Shown: positions 31,516-40,626 of the stretch, piece after piece
Position numbering within the stretch: position 1 is the first letter of the stretch
How the letters are laid out: each line of letters opens with the position of its first letter
Source: an uncultured Lachnospiraceae bacterium
GTDB lineage: Bacteria; Bacillota; Clostridia; Lachnospirales; Lachnospiraceae
DNA length: 64,000 bases
Direction of reading: 5' to 3'
NCBI GenBank assembly: GCA_910585465.1
Contig: CAJUEW010000001.1
Span: forward strand, 248,001 to 312,000
Notes under the pieces: generated by a model
What the model saw: only the letters and a program-made list of their open reading frames with translations
The model's database searches: none
Told to the model about the DNA's origin: nothing
Made by a program: the position numbers and the translations under genes

Positions 31516-32872
31516 CATGGTTCTGTCCTTCCTCCACACCCTCCGTACTGTCCTTCATAAACATAATCTTCAAGGTCAGGAATATAAGCCGGATATCCAG
31601 AAAAACCGAATAACTCTCAATGTACATCAGATCCAGCTTCAGCTTGTCCAGAGGAGTCGTATTGTATTTCCCGTAAATCTGGGCATAACCGGTCAGCCCG
31701 GCTTTCACCTTCAGACGGTAGATAAACTCCGGCGTCTCCTCACAGAATTCATCAATATACTGCTGACGTTCCGGTCTGGGCCCCACAACACTCATATCCC
31801 CCTTTAAAATATTCAATAGCTGAGGCAGCTCATCTAAGCGGGCCGCACGGATGAATTTTCCGACCCGTGTAATACGGCTGTCATTTTTGGAGGAAAACTG
31901 GGCTCCGTTTTTCTCCGCATCCACAATCATACTGCGGAATTTATAAATGTAAAATTTTTTTCCGTTTATGGTCACACGTTCCTGCTTAAAGAAAACAGGC
32001 CCCTGATCCTCCAGCTTAACCGCCAGCGCTGTCAGAAGCATAAAAGGGGACGAAAGAACCAGCATCAGCCCGGAAATCATAATATCCATCAGCCGCTTTA
32101 TAATTCTCTGTTCAAAAGACAGACCATAATTCCGAAGCAGCAGAAACGGGGTATCAAAGGAATGAACCCTGTCTGCCCCCCTGAGAAGGATATCTGTAAT
32201 CTCCGGCGCCACATAAATCCGGATAGATTTTTCATAACAGTATTTTACCAGAGCATTGCGCTTCTGCTCCTCAATCCCGTAGAGCATCATCGCGTCACAG
32301 TCCTTTACCTCTTCCTTCAGCCGCTCCAGAGGCTCCTCTGCGGAAACACATCTGGATACCTCATACAAGTCCTTCCGTCCGGAAATCTTACGGAGCAGAT
32401 TATCCTTATAGTTCAGATTGCAAATCAGCAGCAGCCGTTTTGGAGGAAAGAGCTTTTTAAATATTCCGTCAGAGATCTGGTTCAGTATGAGTATCACCAG
32501 AAAATCCGCCGCGCTGACCGCCGCCATAGGCCAGAGAATCGGAAACGGAAACTGCTTAAATACCATGATAATCTGGATATACATTACTGCGTTGCCAATC
32601 AATGTTCCAAGTGCCTGTGATAAAATCAGCTGCCCTTTCTGGAAATATGCATACTTCATTCCTCCGTACAGATAAACGAAGGCGATCTGATAAAATACAT
32701 AAAACCCAATCATCATCAGATTTCCTTTATTCTCAAAGGGAACCAAAAGCATTGGATTATATATATAAAACCAGGTGAAAGCAAAAAAAACTGTTTCCAC
32801 CAGTACCTCAAAGCCTGCAATCCCAAGGCGTAGCAATCTCTTGTATTGATCGAATTTATCCATGAAAATCAT
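31511..32872 (-). CDS. Undecaprenyl-phosphate sugar phosphotransferase (WcaJ/WbaP type, polyprenyl glycosylphosphotransferase)
   Basis: This 453-residue enzyme is predicted to start a polysaccharide unit by moving sugar-1-phosphate from a UDP-sugar to undecaprenyl phosphate. Four to five N-terminal membrane segments (residues ~15-130), a cytoplasmic Rossmann-like part (LLLICNLNYKDNLLRKI) and one more helix lead to the catalytic domain. That domain contains KFRSMIVDAE and DELPQLLNILKGDMSVVGPRP. It is the second initiating transferase in the window; the other (55853) is the short PglC-like form. The real start may be the ATG three codons in. Confidence 0.92.
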   Translation of the reverse strand: MIFMDKFDQYKRLLRLGIAGFEVLVETVFFAFTWFYIYNPMLLVPFENKGNLMMIGFYVFYQIAFVYLYGGMKYAYFQKGQLILSQALGTLIGNAVMYIQIIMVFKQFPFPILWPMAAVSAADFLVILILNQISDGIFKKLFPPKRLLLICNLNYKDNLLRKISGRKDLYEVSRCVSAEEPLERLKEEVKDCDAMMLYGIEEQKRNALVKYCYEKSIRIYVAPEITDILLRGADRVHSFDTPFLLLRNYGLSFEQRIIKRLMDIMISGLMLVLSSPFMLLTALAVKLEDQGPVFFKQERVTINGKKFYIYKFRSMIVDAEKNGAQFSSKNDSRITRVGKFIRAARLDELPQLLNILKGDMSVVGPRPERQQYIDEFCEETPEFIYRLKVKAGLTGYAQIYGKYNTTPLDKLKLDLMYIESYSVFLDIRLIFLTLKIMFMKDSTEGVEEGQNHA

Positions 32873-32920
32873 ACCCTCATTATCTATAGTCCCTAGTATT
32901 CTAACACTTTACCGTCCTTT

Positions 32921-34639
32921 TTACAAGAATTGCAGCCGGTAAATCTTAAATCCGGGAATTTTGTCTGTTTCTGTCGCCTCCACGCCGTCATACAAAGAAA
33001 CCAGATACTCCAGTCCCTTGTCAAAGCTGCAGATCAAATATATATTATTCTTCCCATATAAAGCATCCTTCACACTCACAATTCCTTTCTGAGCCAGCTT
33101 TTTCTGCCAGACAGGACTGTAGCTCATCCAGTCGCCCAAAGACATATAATTCATGACATAAGTCTTTTTCTCCCGCAGATGCACATTCCAGGTTGTAAAT
33201 GCCATGGAGGTTACATCATTAAAATAAAAATTTTCCGGGTGCGCCATACAATATTCCTTTAAAGCCTCTATATCCTCGTTGCGGCGGCTCATCTCCAGAT
33301 TCTGCCGGCGGATTTCCATTCCCCCTGAAACCGCAGGAATAAAGAGTATCAGGCATAAGACAACAGCTCCGGCTGTGTGCAGCTTTTCCGGAAAATGAAC
33401 CTCCCGCAGGGCCTCCATCCACAAAAGAACCGCCGTCATTGTCAGCATCAGGTTCATACTGTAGACAACCCTTTCCGGAATCCTTCCCTCATAAAGCAGG
33501 TAGATCCACAAAAGTATCTGGATTCCCGCCGCACCGATCACCTTCCAGCAGCAGCCCCATTCCTTTCTTCTTTGATACCAGACTGTCAGAAGTCCATACA
33601 GCAGCAAAGACAGTATATGCTGTATATGAAATCTTCCCCCGGCCGCTCCCTTTAAATATTCCTTTACACTTGCCCGGAACTTTGCCCCATGTGTTTCTCG
33701 GGCCGGAAATGCCTTTTGATAAGCGCTGATATATTCCCCGAAAAATTCCGGATGGATCCTTTCATCTGCCGTATAATTATAATTCATCAGTGTTCTGGCC
33801 CGGCTTTTTTTCTCAATCCCAATACTGCTGTAAAAATCCTCCGCCCCCTCATAAGGGGGAAATGTATAATCCGAAAAATCATACACCTCTGATCGGCTCT
33901 GGTTATACTGCATATATGCTGTCCAGAATTTGTCTCCGTATCCCGTCCGGTTTCCGGCCAGCGCCAGCAGAAGCACCCCGGCCACTGCAGCCGGAATGCA
34001 CAGATTCCATTTATCCCTTCCTGACGGCTTCTGCAGCCGAAACAGCCAAAGCAGACCGCATACCGGAAGAATCATAAAAAATACAGAGGGCCGGACCTCC
34101 TCTGTCAGAAAGCACAGGAGGAACACAAGCAGCCAGTCATGGAACCTGACCCTCTCCGAAGTGATATACCAGAAGATCACCGTTACACCCAGAACCGCGG
34201 CTGTTGTGGTAAAGGTAAGCTGCGTCATTGCCTGCAGGCAGAAAACCGTGAACAGCAGCAGCACTGAGACGGTACATAATATTTTCTCCCTCTTGTCATA
34301 CAGTCTGCCAAGCAGACGGCACAGCACAAGGCTGAGGCATATCCCCTGCAGCAAAAGATAGCACAGCGCATACCAGTCTGTCCCCGGAAACAGTGTATAA
34401 AGCCTGCTTAAAAACAGCGAATACCAGTACCCCAGAAAAATCGTGTGCGCATCCGGATATCCTAAGTACTGTCCCGATACGATCTCCATCATGGAACGAT
34501 CATCTATAATGCCATAAACAAAAGGAATCAGATTCCATAATAGGACAATATAAACGGCGGAGCACAGGACAGCCCACAAAATGTTCTCTTTTTTCTTATT
34601 TTTTTGCTCTGATATTTCTGACATTTTAATAAATCTCAC
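32921..34639 (-). CDS. Large membrane protein of the polysaccharide locus, function unknown
   Basis: This 572-residue protein has about 10-12 hydrophobic segments between residues 20 and 430 and a soluble C-terminal domain of about 130 residues. The loop after the first membrane segment, IIDDRSMMEIVSGQYLGYPDAH, is acidic. This is the topology of GT-C enzymes or lipid-linked sugar transferases. I do not recognise a named family with confidence. It heads the distal part of the locus, 48 bases upstream of the sugar phosphotransferase, and is divergent from a family 2 glycosyltransferase gene. Confidence 0.6.
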   Translation of the reverse strand: MRFIKMSEISEQKNKKKENILWAVLCSAVYIVLLWNLIPFVYGIIDDRSMMEIVSGQYLGYPDAHTIFLGYWYSLFLSRLYTLFPGTDWYALCYLLLQGICLSLVLCRLLGRLYDKREKILCTVSVLLLFTVFCLQAMTQLTFTTTAAVLGVTVIFWYITSERVRFHDWLLVFLLCFLTEEVRPSVFFMILPVCGLLWLFRLQKPSGRDKWNLCIPAAVAGVLLLALAGNRTGYGDKFWTAYMQYNQSRSEVYDFSDYTFPPYEGAEDFYSSIGIEKKSRARTLMNYNYTADERIHPEFFGEYISAYQKAFPARETHGAKFRASVKEYLKGAAGGRFHIQHILSLLLYGLLTVWYQRRKEWGCCWKVIGAAGIQILLWIYLLYEGRIPERVVYSMNLMLTMTAVLLWMEALREVHFPEKLHTAGAVVLCLILFIPAVSGGMEIRRQNLEMSRRNEDIEALKEYCMAHPENFYFNDVTSMAFTTWNVHLREKKTYVMNYMSLGDWMSYSPVWQKKLAQKGIVSVKDALYGKNNIYLICSFDKGLEYLVSLYDGVEATETDKIPGFKIYRLQFL

Positions 34640-34703
34640 ATTTCATTACATAATTATAATATTCTTTTCATTTTACTTTATTTCCGTAAGTTTGTCATTA
34701 TAC

Positions 34704-34732
34704 TTGTGTCAAAAATACTTTTGGTATATGAT
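34704..34732 (+). promoter_or_regulatory. Promoter for the family 2 glycosyltransferase
   Basis: TTGTGT (34704-34709), a 17-base spacer and TATGAT (34727-34732) precede the chosen start at 34790 by about 55 bases. The 34640-34789 gap otherwise holds only AT-rich DNA between divergent genes. Confidence 0.5.
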
Positions 34733-34789
34733 AGATACATAGGACAGCACAGCCTCACTGCGTCCGGGAAACAAAAATGGAGTAATCAT

Positions 34790-35587
34790 ATGACGACGAT
34801 ACCTGTTTTACCTTTATCTATCATCACCGTCTGCTTCCGGGCAAGAGATGAGGTCCGGACAACCATGGACAATATCCTGTCGCAGACCTGGAAGAATATG
34901 GAATATCTGGTCATAGACGGAGGTTCCGCAGACGGTACTTTAGAGCTTTTGGAACAGTATGAATCCGGATTTTTGCATGCGGGTATTCCCTTCCGGTACC
35001 TGTCGGAGCCGGACGGAGGAATCTATGATGCTATGAACAAGGGAGTCCGTATGGCAGAGGGACAATGGCTTTTATTTATGAATGCGGGAGATTTTCTGGC
35101 AGATATTCATACTCTGGAACAGGTTTTTTCCAAACCGCCCGGGGGACAGATTGTCTATGGAGATACCCTATGTATTTATCAGGGAAGGACAAAGCTCTAC
35201 CCTGCCCTTCCCTTAGACCGCATCACATACGAAATGGTCTTTTGTCATCAGTCCGCCTTTATCAGACGGGAGCTCCTCCTTGGAGAGCCTTATGACACCA
35301 CCTATAAGGTCTGCGCCGACCACCGCTTTTTCCTGTCCATGTACCTGCAGAAGAAAGCCTTCGAGCGCCTTCCGTTCCCGGTCTCTGTTTATGAGATAGC
35401 CGGATATTCGGACACTCATAAAATGCTCTCTCACAAGGAAAAACACCGGATGCAAAAGGAGCTTGGAATCTTTCATTTTTCCCTTTCCTGGCTGATGCGT
35501 GAGCTGAGTTTTTATTGCAAACAGAGCATCAAAAATATTTTTGGCCAAAGAATCATTGATATGGTGCGCAAAAGCCGCCTGCGGTAA
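34790..35587 (+). CDS. Glycosyltransferase family 2
   Basis: This 265-residue GT-A enzyme has SIITVCFRARDEVRTTMDNI at the N terminus, MEYLVIDGGSADGTLELLE and a donor-binding acidic segment EPDGGIYDAMNKGVRMAEG. This pattern matches the WcaA/Eps family that builds polysaccharide repeat units. No membrane segment is present. I chose ATG 34790 because a GGAG lies ahead of it and because the GT2 fold begins a few residues later; upstream in-frame codons have no support. It is one of three genes on the plus strand inside an otherwise minus-strand locus. Confidence 0.85.
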   Translation: MTTIPVLPLSIITVCFRARDEVRTTMDNILSQTWKNMEYLVIDGGSADGTLELLEQYESGFLHAGIPFRYLSEPDGGIYDAMNKGVRMAEGQWLLFMNAGDFLADIHTLEQVFSKPPGGQIVYGDTLCIYQGRTKLYPALPLDRITYEMVFCHQSAFIRRELLLGEPYDTTYKVCADHRFFLSMYLQKKAFERLPFPVSVYEIAGYSDTHKMLSHKEKHRMQKELGIFHFSLSWLMRELSFYCKQSIKNIFGQRIIDMVRKSRLR

Positions 35588-35610
35588 CGACGGGGACCTC
35601 AGACGGCTTT
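35572..35610 (+). terminator. Possible terminator between convergent genes
   Basis: AAAGCCGCCTG and CAGACGGCTTT pair (one wobble) across a ~17-base loop, followed a little later by CTTTTTTATG. The stem starts within the last codons of the GT2 gene and may stop transcripts from both directions. Confidence 0.4.
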
Positions 35611-35622
35611 CCTTATGCTTTT

Positions 35623-36837
35623 TTATGTCTCTTTCTTTTCTTTTAAAATACTTGCTATAAATATCAGAATCCCGAACAAAGCCACAAGCTGTGCCCGGTA
35701 GGTGTACCAATGATGGATCTGGGAATGATTGGACATGACCAGATACCAGATATACGGATAAGCCGCCACAAACAAAATCGGCACATAGGCTGCTACAGTC
35801 TTTATATCCTTTACCTTTTTCCAGATAGCCAGAAGGACTGCCGCAATCAGAATCAGAAGCGCCACCTTGCTCCAGGTAATCATACCGTCATCCTGTACAT
35901 TCATCCAGGATTTCAGATTTTTCCGGAGAGTTCCCAGCCGGTCAAGCGGCTCCTCCTCGCTGCCTTCCAGACGGTACTGAATCACACTCATGGTTCTCCA
36001 GAAATACCGCACTCCCAGAACCACCGTGGCTATGGCCCATTTGGTCATCCAGGTCAGCGCATACCCCAGCCCCCATGACACAGAGCTTTTGAACATAAAC
36101 CGGAAATTGTCCTTAAAATCAGCCTGCTCATCTCTCACCCGCATCCAAAGCAGCAAAATCAGAGGAATTCCAAGGGTAATAATCGGATACGTCAGAAAGT
36201 CAAAAAAGTTCTCCACCATTCCGATAATAAAGAAATATTCCATAAGCCGCATGGGCCTGTCCTTATCATATCTGCAAAGCAGTACGATAAGGGAGATAAA
36301 CAGCACCATAAAGGTGCTTAAAAACTGCAGGCAGACAGGCAGGAACACAATATAGCCCGTACTTACTGTCAGAACATACAGCGCCGCATTCACCGGCCTT
36401 GTCTTTTCCGCCATCAGCCATGCGCTCCAGAAAAAAAGCAGATGAAAGACCAGCATTCCCAGATAACGCACCTCCTGTACCTGGAATATGATGGAAAGCG
36501 GGCGAAGCACTACCTGATATCCATGCCAATACCGCGGATACTGATTGATACTGACCGAGGCCTGCACCGCATTATAATAATCCCGGTTCTGTATCAGGCT
36601 CTCATACATCAGCTTGTCCGTGTGCACATCAATAATCGCACTGTGCCGGTAAAAGAAATACATCGGGTAATCCCCTTCATTTTCCATAATCTCCACCGAC
36701 TTCTCCACATTTCCCTGAATCCACGAAGCCGGAATACAGTAGATTAGTGTCATGGACAGGAAAAACACTGCAATTAAAATAACATATATCTTTGCGAAGG
36801 GCTTTAAGCCTTTTATCCTTTTCATTCCCAAATCCAA
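35623..36837 (-). CDS. Polytopic membrane protein of unknown function
   Basis: This 404-residue protein has about 9-10 hydrophobic segments, from a first one at residues ~14-36 to a last one near 380-398. A long extracytoplasmic loop after the first segment contains GDYPMYFFYRHSAIIDVHTD and YWHGYQVVLRPLSI. The architecture is that of GtrII/GT-C-like proteins, but no diagnostic motif is visible to me. It is a single gene between convergent and divergent plus-strand glycosyltransferase genes. The start may be the Met five codons in. Confidence 0.55.
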   Translation of the reverse strand: MDLGMKRIKGLKPFAKIYVILIAVFFLSMTLIYCIPASWIQGNVEKSVEIMENEGDYPMYFFYRHSAIIDVHTDKLMYESLIQNRDYYNAVQASVSINQYPRYWHGYQVVLRPLSIIFQVQEVRYLGMLVFHLLFFWSAWLMAEKTRPVNAALYVLTVSTGYIVFLPVCLQFLSTFMVLFISLIVLLCRYDKDRPMRLMEYFFIIGMVENFFDFLTYPIITLGIPLILLLWMRVRDEQADFKDNFRFMFKSSVSWGLGYALTWMTKWAIATVVLGVRYFWRTMSVIQYRLEGSEEEPLDRLGTLRKNLKSWMNVQDDGMITWSKVALLILIAAVLLAIWKKVKDIKTVAAYVPILFVAAYPYIWYLVMSNHSQIHHWYTYRAQLVALFGILIFIASILKEKKET

Positions 36838-36937
36838 TTCCTTCCTTAAACATTTCCTCTCATTTTACTTCATTTTTGATTCCTTGTCATCTCTTTTATT
36901 TTTCGTCTTTTTTTCGACAGACATTTTCAGGAAACCG

Positions 36938-36966
36938 TTGCTTTCGACCTTGTTTTGATGTAAACT
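36938..36966 (+). promoter_or_regulatory. Weak promoter for the gtrA-like operon
   Basis: TTGCTT (36938-36943) and TAAACT (36961-36966) are 17 bases apart; a TG immediately before the -10 may compensate for its weakness. It precedes the gtrA-like ATG by 37 bases. Confidence 0.4.
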
Positions 36967-37002
36967 GGTAAAGGTTTATTTGTACTTTTATCCGGAGGAA
37001 AT

Positions 37003-37443
37003 ATGAAGTTACTCATCATAAAGCTTTATAAAAAATGCGAAAAATTATTCAAGTATCTGTTTTTCTCTGTTTTATCAACGCTTCTGGATACTGCCGTAGT
37101 TTGGATTACCTTTCATCTTCTGAATCTGGAGCTTGTAATATCCAATACTGCAGGGGTGGTAACAGGATTTTTTCTGAGTTATTTTCTCTCCCTGAAAACT
37201 GTTTTTGATACCCGTCAGGGGATTGACGCATTTGCCGTCTATGGCGGAACCTCTCTGATTGGCCTGGTTCTCGCCAATTATCTGATTACCACTGTCTATA
37301 CATTTTCCGTCGGATACTGCCCGGAATGGTTTGCATTTCTGCTGAGCAAGGGCGTATCCATTGTGCTTCCGTTTTTTGTTATGTATTTTATGCGCAAATA
37401 TTTATACATCTGGTTAAATAAAAGGAGAAAGTCTCATGAATAA
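37003..37443 (+). CDS. GtrA family membrane protein
   Basis: This 146-residue protein has four membrane segments and the GtrA signature features FKYLFFSVLSTLLDTAVVWI, GVVTGFFLSYFLSLKTVF and a basic C terminus. GtrA proteins are proposed flippases for undecaprenyl-phosphate-linked single sugars made by a partner family 2 glycosyltransferase. Exactly such a partner follows, overlapping by eight bases. The pair may supply a lipid-linked donor for one of the GT-C-like membrane proteins nearby. CGGAGGAAAT precedes the start. Confidence 0.88.
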   Translation: MKLLIIKLYKKCEKLFKYLFFSVLSTLLDTAVVWITFHLLNLELVISNTAGVVTGFFLSYFLSLKTVFDTRQGIDAFAVYGGTSLIGLVLANYLITTVYTFSVGYCPEWFAFLLSKGVSIVLPFFVMYFMRKYLYIWLNKRRKSHE

Positions 37444-38191
37444 GCTATATGCATATCTTCCATGTTATAATGAATCCGGCAATATTCAGGCACTCATTGA
37501 AGCCTGGATAGCAGAAAAGGACGCGCTTTCGGAGGAAGGCTACGAGCTGGAGGTAATACCAATCGATGATAAGAGCACAGACAGTACCCTGGCAATTATC
37601 CGTTCCCTGGAAATACAGTATAAGAATGTCCGTGTCATTGCCCATAAGGTAAATCAGAATCTGGGCGGGGCGCTGTTCACTGCCGTCAGGGACTTTCTGC
37701 ACCGGGGGAACACAGGCTGCCTTATGTGCTTTATGGACGGAGACAACACTCATAAGCCCCTGTTTGTCCACAGTATGATCCGGAAGCTTAAGAAGGACGC
37801 AGACTGTGTAATTGCTTCCCGTTACCAGCCGGGAGCCAGAATCAATGGAGTTCCCTCCAACCGCCTGGCCTTAAGCGACGGGGCAAAGCTGTATTACTCC
37901 ATGATGCTTCACGTTCCGGAGGTAAAGGATTATACCTGCGGCTACCGGCTCTATTCCTACTCCATCTTAAACAGCGCCTATAAAAAATATCAGAAAGAAC
38001 TGATTACTATGCGCTCCTTCTCCTGTATGATGGAGCTACTGTATAAATTACATAAAACCGGATGCCGTTTTGCAGAGGTTCCGTTCACTCTTTATTATGA
38101 CAATAAGGTGGGAGCCAGTAAGATGCGTATTTTAAAGACCGTAAAGGACAGTCTTCTTGTGGCGCTGAAGCTGCGGCTGTTCTGTAAATAG
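37436..38191 (+). CDS. Polyprenyl-phosphate glycosyltransferase (family 2, DPM1-like)
   Basis: This 251-residue GT-A enzyme has YLPCYNESGNIQALIEAW, VIPIDDKSTDSTLAII and the metal-binding acidic motif FMDGDNTHKP. The cysteine-rich YTCGYRLYSYSI segment of dolichyl-phosphate mannosyltransferase-like enzymes follows. It lacks the C-terminal membrane helices of GtrB. It overlaps the GtrA-type gene and should make a polyprenyl-phosphate sugar. AAAGGAGAAAGTCTC supports the start. The gene ends 20 bases before a convergent GT39-like gene. Confidence 0.88.
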   Translation: MNKLYAYLPCYNESGNIQALIEAWIAEKDALSEEGYELEVIPIDDKSTDSTLAIIRSLEIQYKNVRVIAHKVNQNLGGALFTAVRDFLHRGNTGCLMCFMDGDNTHKPLFVHSMIRKLKKDADCVIASRYQPGARINGVPSNRLALSDGAKLYYSMMLHVPEVKDYTCGYRLYSYSILNSAYKKYQKELITMRSFSCMMELLYKLHKTGCRFAEVPFTLYYDNKVGASKMRILKTVKDSLLVALKLRLFCK

Positions 38192-38212
38192 TGCTGAAGA
38201 CTCTGCTCTGTA

Positions 38213-39805
38213 TTAATACAGCAGGTACGTTTCACTGAAGGAATATTCACACAGCGGATGATAATGCCGGAATCCGGTATCCGCTGTGATCCTGTTCAGC
38301 ACCTCCTGCGAATCAAAGCCGCTGCTCCAGTCTTCGGACACATCAATAAACAGTACTACTCCTCTGCCCGTATCTGCTGTCTTCAGATAATCTTTTGTCT
38401 CGCTGCATAAAAAGTCATCCGTCACAAAGATTTCCGGAAATTCTATGAGCAGAAGCATATCCTGTGTAATGGACGCGTCATAATCGGCATCCAGATAAAC
38501 GCAGGGATATTCCGCATATGATTTTATAATCTCAAAATTTTCCTTCGGCACATTTTTCACATAAGACGGCTCTGTTGTCAGACCTTTCCACACACATAAA
38601 AGAATGCACACAGCCAGAAACGGATAAAAGCCCTTTTCCCATTCTCTCCCCGCGCACTCCATAAAATATGCGATTCCCAGGGCCACCAGCGGGAGCACAT
38701 TATAAATATACCGAAGTGCAGTCACCGGGGATACTACCGCAGTCAGAAGGATCGTAAACAACACCGCGGCCATCATGGCAATCGCCGTACAATCCTTTAT
38801 CCCGAACTCAGCGGTATAGGCCCGCGCCGTCCTCCGGAGCCGGAAAACGCCTCCTGCCAGCACTGTCAGGAGCAGCAGAAGCGCTGCTTTATAGCCTGCC
38901 GCAGTCTGCATGACAAAGGAATAAATGCTGAGCAGCATTCCCCGGAAATCCATCATGTTGCCGACGGCAGTCTGCCCTGATACCAGCTTGTCCGCGAACA
39001 GCTGGTCTGTCACACAGGGATAGCATATGTAGAAAACTGCAATTCCGGCAAAGGCAGACACCGCATACAGGAAAAATTCCTTAAAATGTTTTTTCCACAA
39101 TTCCCGAAGACAGTATGCCGCACTGAGAAAAAATGCGAAAAACACAAAAAAATATTGGGTAAACAAGCCCAGAAACAAAATCAGGCCAACCGCAGGATAA
39201 TATATTTTCTTTACCGGCCCCTGATACATGCTCAATACCACATAGGCAAAACACATGGTCAGAAACGTCAGAAGTATATACATCCTTATCATAAGAACCG
39301 TGGACAGTCCCCCGAAGCTCAGACCATACAGAAGAACCGCCAAAGAGGCATATTTTCTGCTGTGCAGTACCCTGTTTCCTGTGTGGTAAAGCAGAATCAG
39401 CGTTCCCAGATAAAGCAGCAGATTGATGGACAATCCTGCCCATTTGGAATACTGTCCTTGAAAAATCGAACACATAAAATGAAGCAGCATATAATACAGC
39501 GGAGGCTGGGTATCTCTGGTCTGATTATCATATACCGAATCAAAACAAAAGGCATCCTCCCCGGATACGGTAAGATATTCCGTAAAATCCTCCCTGGTAA
39601 TCACTTTGTTAATCAGATTTTTATCCTCCGGCACATCGCTGATAAATGGCGCGTAATAGGAGTTTGACAGACCATAGGTAACGATCTCATCGATAAACAT
39701 ATCCGACTTTTTTACGCACCAAAATAAGGCAGCCGCACAGACAATCCCAATAACAGTCCAAAATAAAATACGTTCCCTCTTATACTCCGCCCTTTCCTCC
39801 ATCAT
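38213..39805 (-). CDS. GT-C membrane glycosyltransferase (family 39/ArnT-like)
   Basis: This 530-residue protein has about 11 membrane segments. The first external loop has the catalytic-type DEIVTYGLSNSYY motif, and a second external landmark is DTQPPLYYMLLHFM, as in PMT/ArnT-type enzymes. The soluble C-terminal domain is about 130 residues. These enzymes take sugars from polyprenyl-phosphate donors outside the membrane. The divergent GtrA/GT2 pair could make that donor. It follows the DUF6077-like pair on the same strand with a 35-base gap. Confidence 0.75.
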   Translation of the reverse strand: MMEERAEYKRERILFWTVIGIVCAAALFWCVKKSDMFIDEIVTYGLSNSYYAPFISDVPEDKNLINKVITREDFTEYLTVSGEDAFCFDSVYDNQTRDTQPPLYYMLLHFMCSIFQGQYSKWAGLSINLLLYLGTLILLYHTGNRVLHSRKYASLAVLLYGLSFGGLSTVLMIRMYILLTFLTMCFAYVVLSMYQGPVKKIYYPAVGLILFLGLFTQYFFVFFAFFLSAAYCLRELWKKHFKEFFLYAVSAFAGIAVFYICYPCVTDQLFADKLVSGQTAVGNMMDFRGMLLSIYSFVMQTAAGYKAALLLLLTVLAGGVFRLRRTARAYTAEFGIKDCTAIAMMAAVLFTILLTAVVSPVTALRYIYNVLPLVALGIAYFMECAGREWEKGFYPFLAVCILLCVWKGLTTEPSYVKNVPKENFEIIKSYAEYPCVYLDADYDASITQDMLLLIEFPEIFVTDDFLCSETKDYLKTADTGRGVVLFIDVSEDWSSGFDSQEVLNRITADTGFRHYHPLCEYSFSETYLLY

Positions 39806-39840
39806 AACGCTCCTCCCGTGTCTTTTTTAGAACCCTCTCC

Positions 39841-40608
39841 CTATTCGTAGTCTTCGTCTGCAAAGATCACAAACTCATCCGTATTTCCATATTCTCTGTA
39901 TCCATAGTCCGCCCAGTCTCCGATATAAGTCCGGTTATTGGAAAACACAAGGAAGGCACACCCTGCTTCCTTTGCCAGCGGAGCCAGTACGCTCAGATCA
40001 ATTTCTGACTTCTGCGCCTCCAGGTACAGAATCTGTTCCAGAGATTCCGTTTCTGTAATCCCATTATATCCCAGGGAATTACGTCCATACTCCAGCGTAA
40101 TCGTCGGATCGTACATCCGGATATACGGCATCAGCCGGTTGGATACCATAGCATGTATATGGCTTGGAAGCACCTCACATACGTCAATAACATTCTGAGG
40201 AATCTTATAGGCATTCAGGGAGGGTTCAAACCACTCCTCTGACAGAACCGCTTTTCCGCTGAGCGCCACTGCCGCCAGAAGCGCCAAAAATACACACTGA
40301 CGTTTTATTCCATAAAGCTTTTTCAGGAGAAGACAGCACGCATAGGGAACCGTCACCGCCATCGGAAGCAGCCAGAGGATTCTCCAGTATACGTTTTCCC
40401 CCAAAAGCTTCATAAACAAAAGCCCTGTCAGAGGACACCAGTACAAAAATAAAAATACCAGCGGCAAAATGCACAGAAGTATTTTTTTCATCCAGTCCTT
40501 TTCCTGACGGAAAATCCATATTATGCTGATCAGGAGAACAGGGAACAGAAAAGCCCCTCCAAAGGTCTGTGAAAAATCTGATTTTGCAATCTTGAAAAAC
40601 TCCTCCAT
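39841..40608 (-). CDS. C-terminal half of a DUF6077-like membrane protein
   Basis: This 255-residue product has four to five hydrophobic segments near its start (FPVLLISIIWIF; LLCILPLVFLFLYWCPLTG). GENVYWRILWLLPMAVTVPY is followed by a soluble C-terminal domain. The N terminus looks as if it begins in the middle of a polytopic protein. The 351-residue gene just upstream ends where this one starts, and the two lie in the same frame separated only by two TAG codons. AAAGGAAG precedes the ATG, so it may be translated on its own. I read the pair as one DUF6077-like protein split by nonsense changes or by separate translation. Confidence 0.6.
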   Translation of the reverse strand: MEEFFKIAKSDFSQTFGGAFLFPVLLISIIWIFRQEKDWMKKILLCILPLVFLFLYWCPLTGLLFMKLLGENVYWRILWLLPMAVTVPYACCLLLKKLYGIKRQCVFLALLAAVALSGKAVLSEEWFEPSLNAYKIPQNVIDVCEVLPSHIHAMVSNRLMPYIRMYDPTITLEYGRNSLGYNGITETESLEQILYLEAQKSEIDLSVLAPLAKEAGCAFLVFSNNRTYIGDWADYGYREYGNTDEFVIFADEDYE

Positions 40609-40626
40609 AAGACTTCCTTTCTAATT

